The notes under the pieces: model-generated
What the model was told of the DNA's origin: nothing
The model's input: only the letters and a program-made list of their open reading frames with translations
The model's database searches: none
Position numbers and translations under genes: made by a program
DNA from: Candidatus Obscuribacterales bacterium
Lineage (GTDB): Bacteria > Cyanobacteriota > Vampirovibrionia > Obscuribacterales > Obscuribacteraceae
Assembly (NCBI GenBank): GCA_019747875.1
Contig: JAIEQI010000123.1
Coordinates: 1-43,922, forward strand
DNA: 43,922 bases
Direction: 5' to 3'
Part shown: piece by piece, positions 43,059 through 43,922 of the stretch
How positions within the stretch are numbered: position 1 is the first letter of the stretch
Layout: every line of letters begins with the position of its first letter

Positions 43059-43280
43059 TTACCACTTGCTCAAACAGTTGGACTGTTCATCGACCATCTC
43101 GCCGAAGATATCGCTCAAGCACGAGTATTGTGCTGCATTCTGTTTGGAAGCAGGATTACTCTCATTAGCTGGCATCGCAGCTGCTGGTTTTCGAATTTCA
43201 GGAAGATCTGTGCAGGGCACCTGATTGCTCGGCTGGCTACTCATCAGACCAAAAGACAATTTTTGAAAAGCTGTAAACAT
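43059..43280 (-). CDS. Possible small protein, 73 aa
   Basis: A polar Pro/Asn/Ser/Gln-rich protein (starting FTAFQKLSFGLMSSQPSNQ) with three cysteines and no recognised domain. GGGGAT lies ~7 nt before the ATG. The opposite-strand frame at 43128-43322 is hydrophobic and site-less. Support is the ribosome site and composition only. Confidence 0.4.
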   Translation of the reverse strand: MFTAFQKLSFGLMSSQPSNQVPCTDLPEIRKPAAAMPANESNPASKQNAAQYSCLSDIFGEMVDEQSNCLSKW

Positions 43281-43922
43281 CGCTATATCCCCAGTGCATC
43301 GCCCTCAATGACCACATATTAGACTCGAAAAATAACCGCTCTGGTTCTTCAATGGGTCAAACTTGGGTCGTGGGGTAAGCATTGTCAAATCTGCTGGACC
43401 TATAAGGTTGAGCCGGTAAGGTGTTGCCCGCCAGGCAACTTTGCCGGGTTGGCGCCACGTAACTTTGCCGCGAGGCGAAAGGGGCTGGTCGCCGATTTTG
43501 TCCGTCCTCTTCGATGACGCCGCGCTCGAAGAACCCATGCCTCACAAGCCTTCCAAGCTGCGCACATGCAGGACATATATTTTTGAACTCAAACCTTGGA
43601 CATTCTTTACCTTGAAAGACCGAGAACTTCTGCCGTTTCTACGCCAGTTACCAGTATTATCATTCTCAAATCCGTTTGCTTTGGTCTTTCGCAATTCCAA
43701 TTCAACCGGATTTCTCTTTTTCGGCAAGATTACTTGGCGCATAGCTGGCCTATATGCGGCAAGAGTTCGTGGCGCCTAACAGTCATCGTGGCAAGAGAGG
43801 AAGTATCTATACCATCATATAGTATCTATCGACTTTTTGACTTTTTGGTAAGCATTCGATGAATACAGGTTGTGCTAAAGGAGAAATTATTTTCTAAAGT
43901 CTTGCCAAGACTGGCCATTTGA
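43281..43922. other. Right-edge region without a convincing gene
   Basis: About 640 bases. Several overlapping frames of 60-112 codons exist on both strands (for example 43441-43779 plus, 43305-43538 minus), but none has a ribosome site and a believable composition together. AAAGGAGAAA near 43876 might serve a gene beyond the edge. Confidence 0.45.
43429..43469 (+). repeat. Two tandem 17-bp direct repeats, 24-bp period
   Basis: CGCCAGGCAACTTTGCC (43429-43445) and CGCCACGTAACTTTGCC (43453-43469) match at 15 of 17 positions. GTTGCC/GGCAAC around the first copy is also an inverted repeat. Confidence 0.5.

Noticed and set aside
43305..43779. Overlapping frames of 62-112 codons on both strands at the right edge
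   Set aside because: None has both a ribosome site and plausible protein composition, and they contradict each other.
1..43922. Prophage, transposon, CRISPR array or toxin-antitoxin system
   Set aside because: No transposase, integrase, phage structural gene, regular spaced repeats or recognisable toxin pair was found anywhere in the window.

Overview
The window looks like chromosomal DNA of a Gram-negative-type, non-photosynthetic environmental bacterium. Most genes have mid-range GC. GTG and TTG starts are common. Membrane-anchored Hanks-type Ser/Thr kinases and secreted TPR, IPT/TIG and coiled-coil proteins are frequent. My best guess is the Candidatus Obscuribacter / Vampirovibrionia (Melainabacteria) group. 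This rests on remembered protein style and not on a marker gene, so it is held with moderate confidence. No phage, insertion sequence, CRISPR array, tRNA or rRNA was found.

Layout. Positions 1-7.2 kb: a 258-aa hydrophobic-domain protein, 4-alpha-glucanotransferase (MalQ), a three-gene minus-strand cluster with a metallothionein-like Cys-rich mini-protein, then an MBOAT O-acyltransferase paired with an SGNH hydrolase. Positions 7.3-11.8 kb (minus strand): a small hydrophilic protein, cytidine deaminase, a Ser/Thr kinase with TPR-like periplasmic part, and a secreted TPR-like protein. Positions 12-19.2 kb: a PfkB sugar kinase, an IPT/TIG secreted protein, a GH2 glycosidase with a FAD oxidoreductase (minus strand), and prfB (RF2) with its programmed +1 frameshift.

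The centre of interest is 20.2-29.9 kb. It is a GC-richer plus-strand block holding two divergent PrkA-type AAA+ proteins in tandem, a DUF444/YeaH VWA protein and SpoVR. Behind these come a 214-aa protein of unknown function and a zinc-ribbon protein with a chagasin-like C-terminal half. A strong nested terminator closes the block. This is an enlarged form of the yeaG-yeaH-ycgB (PrkA-DUF444-SpoVR) stress module. The prkA1 and yeaH leaders share a GGAGC/GCTCC hairpin followed by an identical 13-nt motif, which suggests common control.

Positions 30-43.9 kb: two trypsin-like serine proteases (30.0-31.2 and 36.9-38.3 kb). They share an N-terminal glycine-rich domain with the 258-aa protein at the left edge, and they carry an excisionase-like C-terminal segment. 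Between and around them lie a free-standing M17-aminopeptidase N-terminal-like domain, small secreted proteins, a TerC-type membrane protein with a structured leader, a second Ser/Thr kinase whose outer part ends in four DUF4214-like repeats, a secreted repetitive coiled-coil protein and a TPR protein. The last ~640 bases show no convincing gene.

All functions are read from motifs and remembered family features. No search was run.
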